64,000 nucleotides of DNA, taken from the NCBI RefSeq assembly GCF_004005495.1, contig NZ_RZYA01000001.1, forward strand, positions 434,001 to 498,000, written 5' to 3'. Position 1 is the first letter of the stretch; each line of letters begins with the position of its first letter. The DNA is from Streptomyces antnestii. GTDB taxonomy: Bacteria > Actinomycetota > Actinomycetes > Streptomycetales > Streptomycetaceae. Position numbers and translations under genes: made by a program. This document shows, piece after piece, positions 1 through 11,595 of the stretch. The notes beneath the pieces are model-generated. The model saw only the letters and a program-made list of their open reading frames with translations, did not search any database and was not told the origin of the DNA.

Positions 1-1
1 C

Positions 2-724
2 GAGGACGCCCCGCTCGACGCGGTGGCGGCGCCCGACGGCGTGGAGATCTTCTTCTGCGCGACGGACCGGGAGGGCCTGCCGAACTGGCGGGAGGACTTC
101 GCACCGCTTCCCGAGGCGCCCCTCCCCGACGCACCCCTGCCCGCCGGCCGATGCGGTGAGCCCGGTCCCGCCGCCCCCCTGCGCATCGACCACCTCGCCC
201 TGACCCAGCCCTGGCACCAGTTCGACGAGGCCGCGCTCTTCCACCGCACGGTCCTCGGGCTCAGGCCCCAGGAGAGCGTCGACGTCGCCGACCCCTACGG
301 CCTGCTCCGCAGCCGCGCCGTCACGAACGGCGACGGCAGCGTGCGGATCGCCCTCGGCATCGGCGCGGGCCCCGCCGACGACGCCGGCCGCGCCCAGCAC
401 ATCGCCCTCGCCACGGACGACGTGGTCGCCGCGGCCCGCGCCTTCCGGAAGGCGGGCGGACGAGCACTGCCCGTACCGCCCAACTACTACGACGACCTCG
501 CCGCCCGCTTCGAGTTCGCTCCCGGCGAGGCCGAGACGTACCGCGAACTCGGCATCCTCTACGACCGCGACGAGCACGGCGTCTTCCGCCACTTCTACAC
601 GGAGACCGTCGGCCGGGTCTTCTTCGAACTGGTCCAGCGCGACGGCGGATACCGCGGTTACGGCGCCCAGAACGCACCCGTCCGCCTCGCCGCCCAGCAC
701 GCGCTCAGGCCCGGACGACGGTAG
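2..724 (+). CDS. C-terminal part of a fused isomerase/HPPD-like dioxygenase (5' end outside window)
   Basis: The reading frame is open from the first bases, so this is the 3' part of a longer gene. The visible 240 residues hold a vicinal-oxygen-chelate (VOC) domain of the 4-hydroxyphenylpyruvate dioxygenase type. A putative metal triad is visible: His in RIDHLALTQP, His in QHIALATDDV, and Glu in FFELVQRDGG. The ending GYRGYGAQNAP is typical of HPPD-like proteins. In Streptomyces this domain is usually fused behind a sugar-phosphate isomerase/epimerase TIM barrel, as in QuiC-type 3-dehydroshikimate dehydratases. The lost N-terminus prevents choosing between dehydratase and dioxygenase function. 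Confidence 0.8.
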   Translation, partial: EDAPLDAVAAPDGVEIFFCATDREGLPNWREDFAPLPEAPLPDAPLPAGRCGEPGPAAPLRIDHLALTQPWHQFDEAALFHRTVLGLRPQESVDVADPYGLLRSRAVTNGDGSVRIALGIGAGPADDAGRAQHIALATDDVVAAARAFRKAGGRALPVPPNYYDDLAARFEFAPGEAETYRELGILYDRDEHGVFRHFYTETVGRVFFELVQRDGGYRGYGAQNAPVRLAAQHALRPGRR

Positions 725-872
725 CCCCGGCGCGGACGGTTTACCTCCCGCGCACCTGGTGACCCGATGGGTACGTCAGTGCAGGCCTGCGGGATGACGT
801 AGGCGCCGGCGGGTTGGGAAAGCAGCAGCCGGTGCCGCCTTCCCCGTATGAGCGACCAGTCACGGGAGGGCT

Positions 873-2039
873 TCAGAGCCAGTCGCGGCGCTTGAAGATC
901 ACGTACAGGCTGACGCAGACGACCCCCATCAGGCCGATCGCGATGGGGTAGCCGAACCGCCAGGCCAGTTCCGGCATGTTCACGAAGTTCATGCCGTAGA
1001 TGGTCCCCACGAGTGTGGGCGCGAAGAGGATCGCCGCCCAGGACGAGATGCGCTTGATCTCCTCGTTCTGCTCGAAGCCCGCTTCCGCCAGGGCCCGCAT
1101 CTCCGCGTTCTGCTGCTGGGTCACCTGGGTCGCGTTCACCGTCAGGATGTCCGCGAGGGCCTGGCGGAAGCCGTCCACGCGCTCGCTGGTGTGCGTGACG
1201 TGGTCGGCGACGTCGCGCAGGTAGCGCTGGAGTTCCTCGTCCGTGCCGTACTTGGCGAAGCCCGCCATCAGGCCGTGCAGCATGCCGACGAGGGGGCGGG
1301 TGGCGCGCTGGAACTCGACCATCTCGCGCGAGAGTTCGTAGATGCGCCGGGACACCTCGGGGGCGCCGCTGAAGACCTCCGTCTCGATCTCGTCGATGTC
1401 GGTCTGTACGCCGGCCACGACCGGGGCGTAGCCGTCGACCACCGCGTCGAGGATCGCGTAGAGCACCGCCTCCGGGCCCAGTCTCAGCAGTTCCGGGGTG
1501 TCCTCCATGCGGCGGCGCACCACGGAGAGGTCGGGGGCGGCGCCGTGCCGGACCGTGATGACGAAGTCCGCGCCGACGAAGACGTGCAGCTCACCGAACT
1601 CCACCTCCTCGGGCGCGTCCAGATAGCGGGCGGCGCGCAGGACGACGAACAGCGTGTCTCCGTACCGCTCCAGCTTCGGGCGCTGGTGTGCTTCGAGGGC
1701 GTCCTCCACCGCCAATGGGTGAAGGTCGAACTCGCCTGCCAGGGAGAGGAGTTCGGCCTCGGTGGGGCGGGCGAGGCCGATCCAGGCCATGCCGTCCGGC
1801 TGTTCGCGGCGCAGCTCGCGGAACGTCTCGGCGAGCGTCGCGGGTGACGCCACCCGCACACCGTCCCGGTACAGGGCCGCCTGCACCACGCTCGCCGTCT
1901 CCGGGGCGGGGTCCGCGGACGCGTCGGGGGCCGGTGGCGCGGCCTCGGGCGTGGGCGGTTCCGCCGGCGGCTGCCCGTTGGCGCGGCGCCATGTGAACTT
2001 CTTCGGTGCCGCTCCCGGGCGGGCCCGCCGCTCTGCCAT
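873..2039 (-). CDS. corA: CorA-family magnesium/cobalt channel
   Basis: The 388-residue product belongs to the CorA metal-ion transporter family, which forms pentameric inner-membrane channels for Mg2+ and Co2+. A long acidic cytoplasmic domain is followed by two C-terminal membrane helices. The diagnostic GMN motif lies in the loop after the first helix (TIYGMNFVNMPE), and the protein ends in a basic tail. The first 60 or so residues are a Pro/Ala-rich, low-complexity extension. The start at 2039 was chosen because it has an AAGGCGGAG ribosome site seven bases upstream. The frame stays open to an ATG at 2123 without a comparable site. Confidence 0.93.
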   Translation of the reverse strand: MAERRARPGAAPKKFTWRRANGQPPAEPPTPEAAPPAPDASADPAPETASVVQAALYRDGVRVASPATLAETFRELRREQPDGMAWIGLARPTEAELLSLAGEFDLHPLAVEDALEAHQRPKLERYGDTLFVVLRAARYLDAPEEVEFGELHVFVGADFVITVRHGAAPDLSVVRRRMEDTPELLRLGPEAVLYAILDAVVDGYAPVVAGVQTDIDEIETEVFSGAPEVSRRIYELSREMVEFQRATRPLVGMLHGLMAGFAKYGTDEELQRYLRDVADHVTHTSERVDGFRQALADILTVNATQVTQQQNAEMRALAEAGFEQNEEIKRISSWAAILFAPTLVGTIYGMNFVNMPELAWRFGYPIAIGLMGVVCVSLYVIFKRRDWL

Positions 2040-2228
2040 GTCTCCGCCTTGCGTGTCGATAACGGCTGTCCTGCGTGTCGATACGGCTGTCACTTCGGCC
2101 TCTGTGCAGGATATATGGCTCAAATTCGGCGGCGTGGAGTGATCGCCGGGCCGGGAATCGGCAGGGATCGGCAGCGATCGGCGGCTTGCGGTCAGAAGAT
2201 GTCCGCAAGCCCCGCTACCGTGCCGGGC

Positions 2229-3359
2229 ATGACTGATCGGACCCTGTCGGCGCGGGCCCTGGGGCGCGCCACCCTCGACCGCCAGTTCCTGCTGCGCCGT
2301 TCACCCGTCACCGCCAAGGCCGCGGTGGAACATCTGGTGGGCCTCCAGGCGCAGAACGTGAAGCCGCCCTACGTCGCGCTCGCCGCCCGGCTCGACGGCT
2401 TCGACCCCGCCGAGCTGTCCGCGCTCCTGAACGACCGCGAGGTCGTCCGCATCGCCGCCATGCGCTCCACGGTCCACCTGCTCGGCGCCGACGACTGCGT
2501 GCGCCTGCGCCCGCTCGTCCAGCCCGCCCTCGAGCGGGAGTTGAAGATGTTCACGAAGCGCCTCGCGGGCGTCGACCTCGACCGTCTCACCGCGCTCACC
2601 AAGGCGTACGTCGAAGAGGAGCCGCGCACTCCGAAGCAGATCAGGGAGCTGCTGCTCGCGCGGTGGCCCGACGCGGACCCTCTCGTCCTCACGATCGCCG
2701 TCCGCTGCCGGCTCCCGCTCGTGCAGACCACCCCGCGCGGCCTGTGGAAGCGCAGCGGCCAGGTCACCCTGACGACCGCCGGTCACTGGCTCGACCGCGC
2801 CCAGGAACCCGGCGGCGCACCCGAGTCCGACCCCGACCCCGCCACCGCTCCCGCCCCGGACGGCACCGTCCTGCGCTATCTGGCCGCGTTCGGTCCCGCC
2901 TCCGTCAAGGACATGCAGCAGTGGTCGGGCCTGACGAGGATGAAGGAGGTGTTCGAGCGGCTGCGGCCCCGGCTCGTGACCTTCCGCGACCCGCACGGCG
3001 TCGAGCTCTTCGACCTGCCCGACGCCCCACGCCCCGACGAGGACACGCCCGCCCCGCCCCGGCTCCTCCCCGAGTTCGACAACGTGCTCCTGTCCCACGC
3101 CGACCGCACACGCCTCGTCCCGCTCGCCTACAAGGAGCGCACCTGGACGGGCAACGTCGTGTACCCGACCTTCCTCGTCGACGGCGTGCTCGCCGGACTC
3201 TGGAACCTCGACGAGGCCGCGGCGTCCCTCACCCTCCAGCCCTTCGGGAAACTCACCGCCGCACAGCGTGACGCGCTCGTCGCCGAGGCGGAGGCCACCG
3301 CGCGCACGCTGGGCGTCACGGGCCCGTGCGACATCCGCTTCGGAACGGTACGGACCTAG
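2229..3359 (+). CDS. Winged-helix (HTH_42) protein, AlkZ/YcaQ-like DNA glycosylase family
   Basis: This 376-residue protein has tandem winged-helix folds of the HTH_42 family, which contains AlkZ and YcaQ glycosylases that excise bulky alkylated or cross-linked bases. A Q-A-Q tripeptide in the early helix (GLQAQNVKPPY, about residue 42) matches the position of the catalytic QxQ motif of AlkZ-type enzymes; YcaQ has QxD there. STVHLLGADD and the C-terminal GTVR region are also family-like. ATG 2229 gives the usual family N-terminus; ATG 2199 is an in-frame alternative. The TAG stop overlaps the TA target of the repeat element that follows, but the stop is also regenerated if the element is removed. 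Confidence 0.8.
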   Translation: MTDRTLSARALGRATLDRQFLLRRSPVTAKAAVEHLVGLQAQNVKPPYVALAARLDGFDPAELSALLNDREVVRIAAMRSTVHLLGADDCVRLRPLVQPALERELKMFTKRLAGVDLDRLTALTKAYVEEEPRTPKQIRELLLARWPDADPLVLTIAVRCRLPLVQTTPRGLWKRSGQVTLTTAGHWLDRAQEPGGAPESDPDPATAPAPDGTVLRYLAAFGPASVKDMQQWSGLTRMKEVFERLRPRLVTFRDPHGVELFDLPDAPRPDEDTPAPPRLLPEFDNVLLSHADRTRLVPLAYKERTWTGNVVYPTFLVDGVLAGLWNLDEAAASLTLQPFGKLTAAQRDALVAEAEATARTLGVTGPCDIRFGTVRT

Positions 3360-3570
3360 GGCGTGTTGCGAAAGTCCCGCCTGCCCCGCGGCGCCTGGCA
3401 CGCACTCCCCCACTCTCGGCTTCGCTCGAGCGGGGGGACCCCCATGCGGCGTTGCCGAAACGTCCGAGTGGCTCCGCCACTAGGACGCTCCGGCGCCTTG
3501 CGATCGCACGCACCAGACGCCGCGGGGCCCGCCCTCCGGGCGGACGACGCTACTTTCGAAACACGCCCTA
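3357..3570. mobile_element. MITE-like inverted-repeat element with TA duplication
   Basis: A 210-bp non-coding element (3359-3568) is flanked by TA on both sides. Its ends are inverted repeats: GGGCGTGTTGCGAAAGT on the left and the complement of ACTTTCGAAACACGCCC on the right, differing at one base. The interior is itself imperfectly palindromic and carries the blocks CTGGCACGCAC and CTTGCGATCGCACGCACCAG. A TA duplication with such ends suggests mobilisation by an IS630/mariner-type transposase acting in trans. No transposase is present here. Confidence 0.75.
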
Positions 3571-3610
3571 GTAGCGGCCCGCCCGGCACCGCGCGCGGCA
3601 CGCATGAGGT

Positions 3611-4474
3611 TCACGGCAGAAGTCCCGCCCTGCGCGCCGCCACCGCCGCCTCGAGCCGCGTGTGTGCCCCCAATTTCCGCATCGCCGACCGCAGATAGCC
3701 CTTCACGGTCTCGGGGCGCAGCCCGAGCCGCTCGGCCGTGGCCGCGTTCGTCGCACCCGTCGCCACGCACGCGAGGACGTCGACCTCGCGCGGCGTGAGC
3801 CCCACGTCCCGAACGCGCGGCGGCGCCGTCGCCGAGGCGAGCCTGCCGCAGACCGCGAGCAGTTCCTCGCGCAGCGCGGGGTCGACGACGCGTGGCGCGA
3901 GCGCCCGCAGCGCGCCGTGCGCCTCGCGCACCTCCTCCCACGCGGCCGAACCGGCCGGGGGACCGCCGCCCGCGTCCGCCGGGCTCGCCGCCGCGAGCAG
4001 CGCCCGCGCCTCGTCCCGCACCACCAGCGCCTGCTCCACGTCGCGCGCGGCCGCCACCGCCTCGCTCAGCGTGCGGTCACCCAGCGGCTGGGCGGTGCGC
4101 AGGGCCCCGTACAGCACGCCCCGTACCCGGCGGCGTACGACGACGGGGACCGCGAGGACCGAGAGCAGGCCCTCGGCGGCGACCGCCGCGTCGTACTCGT
4201 GGCTGATGTGCCGCGAGACCGGGTAGTCCGTGACCGCGCACGGCCGGGACAGGGCGAGCGCCTTGCCGCCCAGGCCGTTGCCCGTCGCGATGGCGAGGCC
4301 GTGGAGCACGCCCGTCGCCGCGCCGCTCAGCTCGCCGATGCGTACCGAGCCGGTGCCGCCCGTCAGGGGTCCGGCCGTCACGAGGCCGCCGAACGCGACG
4401 GGCAGGCCCGTGCTCCGCCGCAGCCGCACCAGAGCGGCACGCATCTCCACCGCGTCGGTCCCGTCTGCGCTCAC
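3611..4474 (-). CDS. LuxR-type regulator with N-terminal GAF-like domain
   Basis: The 287-residue product ends in a LuxR/FixJ helix-turn-helix (LTPREVDVLACVATGATNAA through ETVKGYLRSAMRKL). It is preceded by a GAF-like sensory region of about 150 residues (LAIATGNGLGGKALALSRP, then YPVSRHISHEYDAAV). No receiver aspartate is seen, so it is probably a ligand-responsive regulator rather than a response regulator. It is divergent from the acyl-CoA ligase at 4585, and the 110-bp gap holds a perfect inverted repeat that could be its operator. Control of the two ligases is inferred from this arrangement. Confidence 0.85.
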   Translation of the reverse strand: MSADGTDAVEMRAALVRLRRSTGLPVAFGGLVTAGPLTGGTGSVRIGELSGAATGVLHGLAIATGNGLGGKALALSRPCAVTDYPVSRHISHEYDAAVAAEGLLSVLAVPVVVRRRVRGVLYGALRTAQPLGDRTLSEAVAAARDVEQALVVRDEARALLAAASPADAGGGPPAGSAAWEEVREAHGALRALAPRVVDPALREELLAVCGRLASATAPPRVRDVGLTPREVDVLACVATGATNAATAERLGLRPETVKGYLRSAMRKLGAHTRLEAAVAARRAGLLP

Positions 4475-4505
4475 TCGCCGTGTCCCTCCAGTGAGTGGGG
4501 TCGTG

Positions 4506-4529
4506 CACCACCCCCGTCCGGGGGTGGTG
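4506..4529. promoter_or_regulatory. Inverted repeat between LuxR regulator and ligase operon
   Basis: CACCACCCCC and GGGGGTGGTG form perfect 10-bp arms around a four-base centre. The repeat sits 32 bp from the regulator start and 55 bp from the ligase start. It is a plausible operator for the LuxR-type protein; no protein binding can be read from sequence alone. Confidence 0.5.
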
Positions 4530-4584
4530 AGATCTGCGTCACGGATTACACGATGGCACGCACGGTCCGCAATGAGGAGGACAC

Positions 4585-6284
4585 ATGACGACGGCGACCA
4601 CGGGTACGGACCCGGGCCCCACCGAGCAGTTCCGCGCGGCGAGGGACTTCCTGCTCCGGAACGCGGACGACTACGCCACCGCGTACGAGGGCTTCGCCTG
4701 GCCCCGGCCCGAGCGCTTCAACTGGGCCCTCGACTGGTTCGACGCCATCGCCGACGGCAACGGGAAGACCGCCCTGCACATCGTCGAGGAGGACGGCCGC
4801 GAGGGCCTCTTCACCTTCGACGCGCTGCGCCGCCGCTCGAACCGCGTCGCGAACTGGCTGCGCGGTCAGGGCGTCGGTGCGGGCGACCGCATCCTCCTGA
4901 TGCTCGGCAACCAGGTGGAGCTGTGGGAGATCATGCTCGCCGCGATGAAGCTGCGCGCCGTCGTCATCCCCGCGACGCCCCTCCTCGGCCCCGCCGACCT
5001 GCGCGACCGCGTCGACCGGGGCCGGGCGCGGCACGTCATCGTGCGGCCCGAGGACGTGGAGAAGTTCGCCGAGGTCCCCGGTGACTACACCCGCATCGTG
5101 GTCGGCTCGGGCGGCGCTCCTGCCGAGGGCTGGACCGCGTACGAGGAGGCGGACGTCGCCTCCGTGACGTTCGAGCCCGACGGGGTCACGCTCGCCCAGG
5201 ACCCGCTCCTCCTGTACTTCACGTCCGGCACGACCGCCCGGCCCAAGCTCGTCGAGCACACCCATGTGTCGTATCCCGTAGGGCACTTGGCGACCATGTT
5301 CTGGATCGGCCTGCGCCCCGGGGACGTCCATCTGAACATCTCGTCGCCCGGCTGGGCCAAGCACGCCTGGTCGAACTTCTTCGCGCCGTGGAACGCGGAG
5401 GCGACCGTCTTCCTCTACAACTACACGCGCTTCGACGCGGGCCGGCTCATGGAGGTCATGGAGCGGGCCGGCGTCACGTCGTTCTGCGCGCCGCCCACCG
5501 TGTGGCGCATGCTCATCCAGGCCGACCTGACGCAGCTCGCGACGCCGCCGCGCGCGGTCGTCGCCGCGGGCGAGCCGCTGAACCCCGAGGTCATCGAGCA
5601 GGTGCGGCGCGCCTGGGGCGTCACCATCCGGGACGGGTTCGGGCAGACGGAGACCGCCGTGCAGGTCTCCAACAGCCCGGGCCAGGAGCTGAAGAGCGGC
5701 TCCATGGGGCGGCCAAGCCCCGGCTACAAGGTCGAACTGCTGGACCCGGTGACGGGGGAGCCCGGCGCGCGCGAGGGCGAGATCAGCCTCGACCTGTCCG
5801 CCCGGCCCGTCGGCCTCATGGCCGGCTACCACGGCGACCCGGAGAAGACCGCCGAGGCGATGGCCGGCGGCTACTACCGCACCGGCGACATCGGCTCCCG
5901 CGACGACGACGGCTATCTGACGTACGTCGGCCGCGCCGACGACGTCTTCAAGGCCTCCGACTACAAGATCAGCCCGTTCGAGCTGGAGAGCGCGCTCCTG
6001 GAGCACGAGGCGGTCGCCGAGGCGGCCGTCGTGCCCGCCCCCGACGAGCTGCGGCTCGCCGTCCCGAAGGCGTACGTCGTGCTCGCCGAGGGGTACGAAC
6101 CCGGGCCCGACACCGCGAAGCTGCTGTTCGAGCATTCGCGCGGCGTCCTCGCCCCGTACAAGCGCGTCCGGCGCCTGGAGTTCGCCGAGCTGCCCAAGAC
6201 CGTCTCCGGGAAGATCCGCCGCATCGAGCTGCGGGAGCGCACGGCCCAGGGCTCGGCCGCCGAATACCGCGAGGAGGACTTCCG

Positions 6285-6288
<4 letters not shown>
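4585..6288 (+). CDS. AMP-forming acyl-CoA synthetase (medium-chain/benzoate type)
   Basis: This 567-residue adenylate-forming enzyme activates a carboxylic acid to the acyl-CoA through an acyl-AMP. The P-loop-like motif is [17 protein letters not shown] (around residue 213). The A5-type motif is DGFGQTETA and the hinge motif is [20 protein letters not shown]. The C-terminal catalytic lysine lies in KTVSGKIRR. The long N-terminal domain with FNWALDWFD and [11 protein letters not shown] resembles medium-chain and aromatic acyl-CoA synthetases. An AGGAGG site precedes ATG 4585. The stop overlaps the next start by four bases, so the two ligases form a translationally coupled operon. Confidence 0.9.
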
Positions 6289-7919
<1,631 letters not shown>

Positions 7920-7922
7920 GGC

Positions 7923-8012
7923 GGGTTTCGCGAACGGAAGGTTTTTCGCGAACCGACAGTTTTTCGCGAACGGACCGGTTTTCGCGAACGGACCGGTTTT
8001 CGCGAACGGACC
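7923..8012. repeat. Five tandem copies of a TTCGCGAAC unit
   Basis: Five 18-20 bp units follow the ligase operon, each built around TTTTCGCGAACGGAcc. Every unit contains the self-complementary octamer TTCGCGAA. The last two units are identical. The array ends against a GC-rich hairpin (GGCCGGGGCC..GGCCCCGGCC region, about 8014-8036) covering the stop of the convergent gene. It may act in termination, as a protein-binding array, or be neutral slippage. Confidence 0.8.
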
Positions 8013-8023
8013 GCGGCCGGGGC

Positions 8024-8797
8024 CTACGCCCCGGCCGCTATCAGTTCGTCCGCCGGGCTGTTGACTGGCTGCGGCATGCCCGCCAGGTCAAGGACGAACA
8101 GGGGGACGTCGAGTTCGTCGGCGCGGGTGCGGGCGTCCTCCTCGTAGCCGGCGAGCGAGAAGTAGACGCAGACCGACGACTCCGTCATGCCGGTCAGCCA
8201 CAGGCATTCCACGTCGCGCAGGGTGGCGGGCCGGACCGACGGCTCCACCTGGGCGACGACCCCGCGGGCCGCCAGGCCGATACCGGACGAGGGGCGCTGG
8301 TCGGCCCGGCGGATGTCCCGGTAGCCGAGCCAGCGCAGATAGAGGGCGACGGCGGTCACCGCGTCGCGCGCCGTGCGGATGGCCACCGGCTGGAAGGCGG
8401 GCCGGGGCGCGGGAGCGGTGGGCGGCAGCGGGATGTGGGCGGGGCCCGGCCGGTCGGCGGTGGCCGGGTCGGGGCCGGACGGGGGCGGGGGCCAGCTGAC
8501 GTCCGCGCCGGGCGACGCGTCGTGGCTGGGCGCGGTGTCGCCCTCGACCGGGATCCGGAGCACCGTGCCGCACGCGCAGCCCAGCTCCGGGCGCGGCCAC
8601 CGGTCCCGGCGCCCGCACGCCCCGCAGCGCACCGTCACCCAGTCGTCGAGCCAGGTGCGGTGCGTGACCGGCTGGGCGGGTGCGCCGTGGCGCAGGGGCG
8701 GCCCCACGGGCGCTCCGCACGCGCACGGATAGACGGGTGGCGCATACATCTGTTCGCGCCGGCAGGCCGGGCACCGCACCGGCACGCTCTGAGCCAT
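8024..8797 (-). CDS. Zinc-ribbon protein with degenerate Mrr-like C-terminal domain
   Basis: The 257-residue protein starts with two zinc-ribbon-like modules (CPACRREQ..CAC and CGACGRRD..CAC). A Pro-rich linker follows, then a C-terminal domain whose pattern resembles Mrr-type restriction-endonuclease folds: ALYLRWLGYRDIRRAD, GVVAQVEPSV, then an ELDVPLFVLDL ending. The usual catalytic aspartate and the Q-x-K lysine appear replaced (GIGL and QVE), so nuclease activity is doubtful. The start at 8797 (MAQSVPVRCPAC) has GGGAGTGG upstream. It is a conserved-looking Streptomyces hypothetical protein without a known role; the fold assignment is an inference from motif spacing. Confidence 0.65.
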   Translation of the reverse strand: MAQSVPVRCPACRREQMYAPPVYPCACGAPVGPPLRHGAPAQPVTHRTWLDDWVTVRCGACGRRDRWPRPELGCACGTVLRIPVEGDTAPSHDASPGADVSWPPPPSGPDPATADRPGPAHIPLPPTAPAPRPAFQPVAIRTARDAVTAVALYLRWLGYRDIRRADQRPSSGIGLAARGVVAQVEPSVRPATLRDVECLWLTGMTESSVCVYFSLAGYEEDARTRADELDVPLFVLDLAGMPQPVNSPADELIAAGA

Positions 8798-9007
8798 GAA
8801 CCACTCCCGGCATCCGCCCGGGGCTCCGCACCCGGGCTCACGTGATGGCTTCCCGCCCTCGCCGCCCATCGTCCTCCAAACTCCCCCGCCGCGGCAGGCA
8901 GTCGGGGAGAGATCCCTCTGAATCCCTCTGAATCCCTCCGGAACCCGCCCTCGGCCTGTCCTCGACCTGTCCTCCCTTGACGGTCAGGGGACCTCCGCCT
9001 ACATTGC

Positions 9008-9043
9008 TTCCATATAGCAGAACCTATTTTCCGCAATGTGGAA
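9008..9043. promoter_or_regulatory. Tandem TTCY-N7 boxes upstream of gcl (candidate AllR operator)
   Basis: Two 15-bp boxes, TTCC-N7-AGAA (9008-9022) and TTCC-N7-GGAA (9029-9043), start 21 bp apart. The same pair with the same spacing occurs before hyi, aceB and allB. The second box is a perfect palindrome TTTCC-N7-GGAAA. Known AllR control of these genes in S. coelicolor makes AllR the likely ligand. Confidence 0.75.
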
Positions 9044-9139
9044 ATTAGCAGAAGCCAGACCACGAAGACGACACGGACTCACAGCTCGCCGCGGGGCGCG
9101 ACGGGAGCGCGAATCCGACAGCCGAAGCAGGAGAACTCA

Positions 9140-10927
<1,788 letters not shown>

Positions 10928-10950
10928 TCCGGCCTCTGCCGGCCAGCTGA

Positions 10951-10982
10951 GGGGCGGTCCACCCGACGGGGTGGGCCGCCCC
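10951..10982 (+). terminator. Hairpin terminator after gcl
   Basis: GGGGCGGTCCACCC pairs with GGGTGGGCCGCCCC (14-bp stem with one G-U) around a four-base loop, 23 bases after the gcl stop. There is no strong T-run, as is usual in Streptomyces. Confidence 0.75.
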
Positions 10983-11595
10983 TTCGGCGTGCGCCGGTAT
11001 TGTCGAGGGCTTCCGTCAACACCCTCTGGGCAGGCCGGAGATGAGCTCCGGTCCCGTCGGGGTACCTCCCTCCGCCCAGACCGGAGAACGGCGCTCCACG
11101 GGCCGCTCAGGCGTGGCGCGATGCGGGCATGAGAAAGCCCCGACCCGATGGAAACGGGCTGGGGCTGGGGCCCTTCCGGAGTTGGGGCTACCGGGCCGGG
11201 GGCTACCGGGGCCGGGCCCCGCACGACACAAGAACGCCGAGTACGGGACCGTAAACCGTACTCGGCGTTCTTGTTTCCCCCGAGGGGAGTTGTTGCCGCC
11301 CGACGGCACGCGACTGGCGAAACATGCATGCGTGCTGCCGGGCGGATTCTGTGGTGTGGCCGGTACCGCGGCGGTCTGCGATGAACCCCGCGACACCCTT
11401 TCCCTCAGGTCGAGAAGGGGCCGCCAGGATCTTGACCACCGCACTGGCTCACAGAGCCGCCGCGGACCGTGCCTGTCCGCCTGGGGCGGACTGCCCGCGC
11501 CGCCGTGTGACCACCCCTCATCCGGGTCTGCACAGCGGCGCGGGCGTCGCGCCCGGAACCTGACCTCCCGTCAGGCCCCGGACGCAGCTCGGGTG
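10983..11595. other. Long gap between convergent gcl and catalase genes
   Basis: This stretch of about 610 bp has no convincing coding frame on either strand. It holds G-rich repeats of GGGCTACCGGG type near 11185-11220, several GC hairpins, and the 19-bp-stem palindrome at 11228-11274. The sequence either side of the palindrome shows no RNA family I recognise (not RNase P, SRP or tmRNA). Confidence 0.6.
11228..11274. repeat. Perfect 19-bp-stem palindrome (bidirectional terminator-like)
   Basis: ACAAGAACGCCGAGTACGG and its exact complement are separated by nine bases and followed by TTTCCCC. The stem is AT-richer than the surroundings and lies mid-gap between converging genes. It may be a bidirectional terminator, the end of a small RNA, or an element remnant. 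Confidence 0.7.

Noticed and set aside
7923..8012. CRISPR-like array
   Set aside because: Units are contiguous without unique spacers and there are no cas genes; the same holds for the arrays at 34315, 45086 and 56316.
10983..11595. RNase P, SRP or tmRNA gene
   Set aside because: None of the conserved cores of these RNAs is present on either strand.
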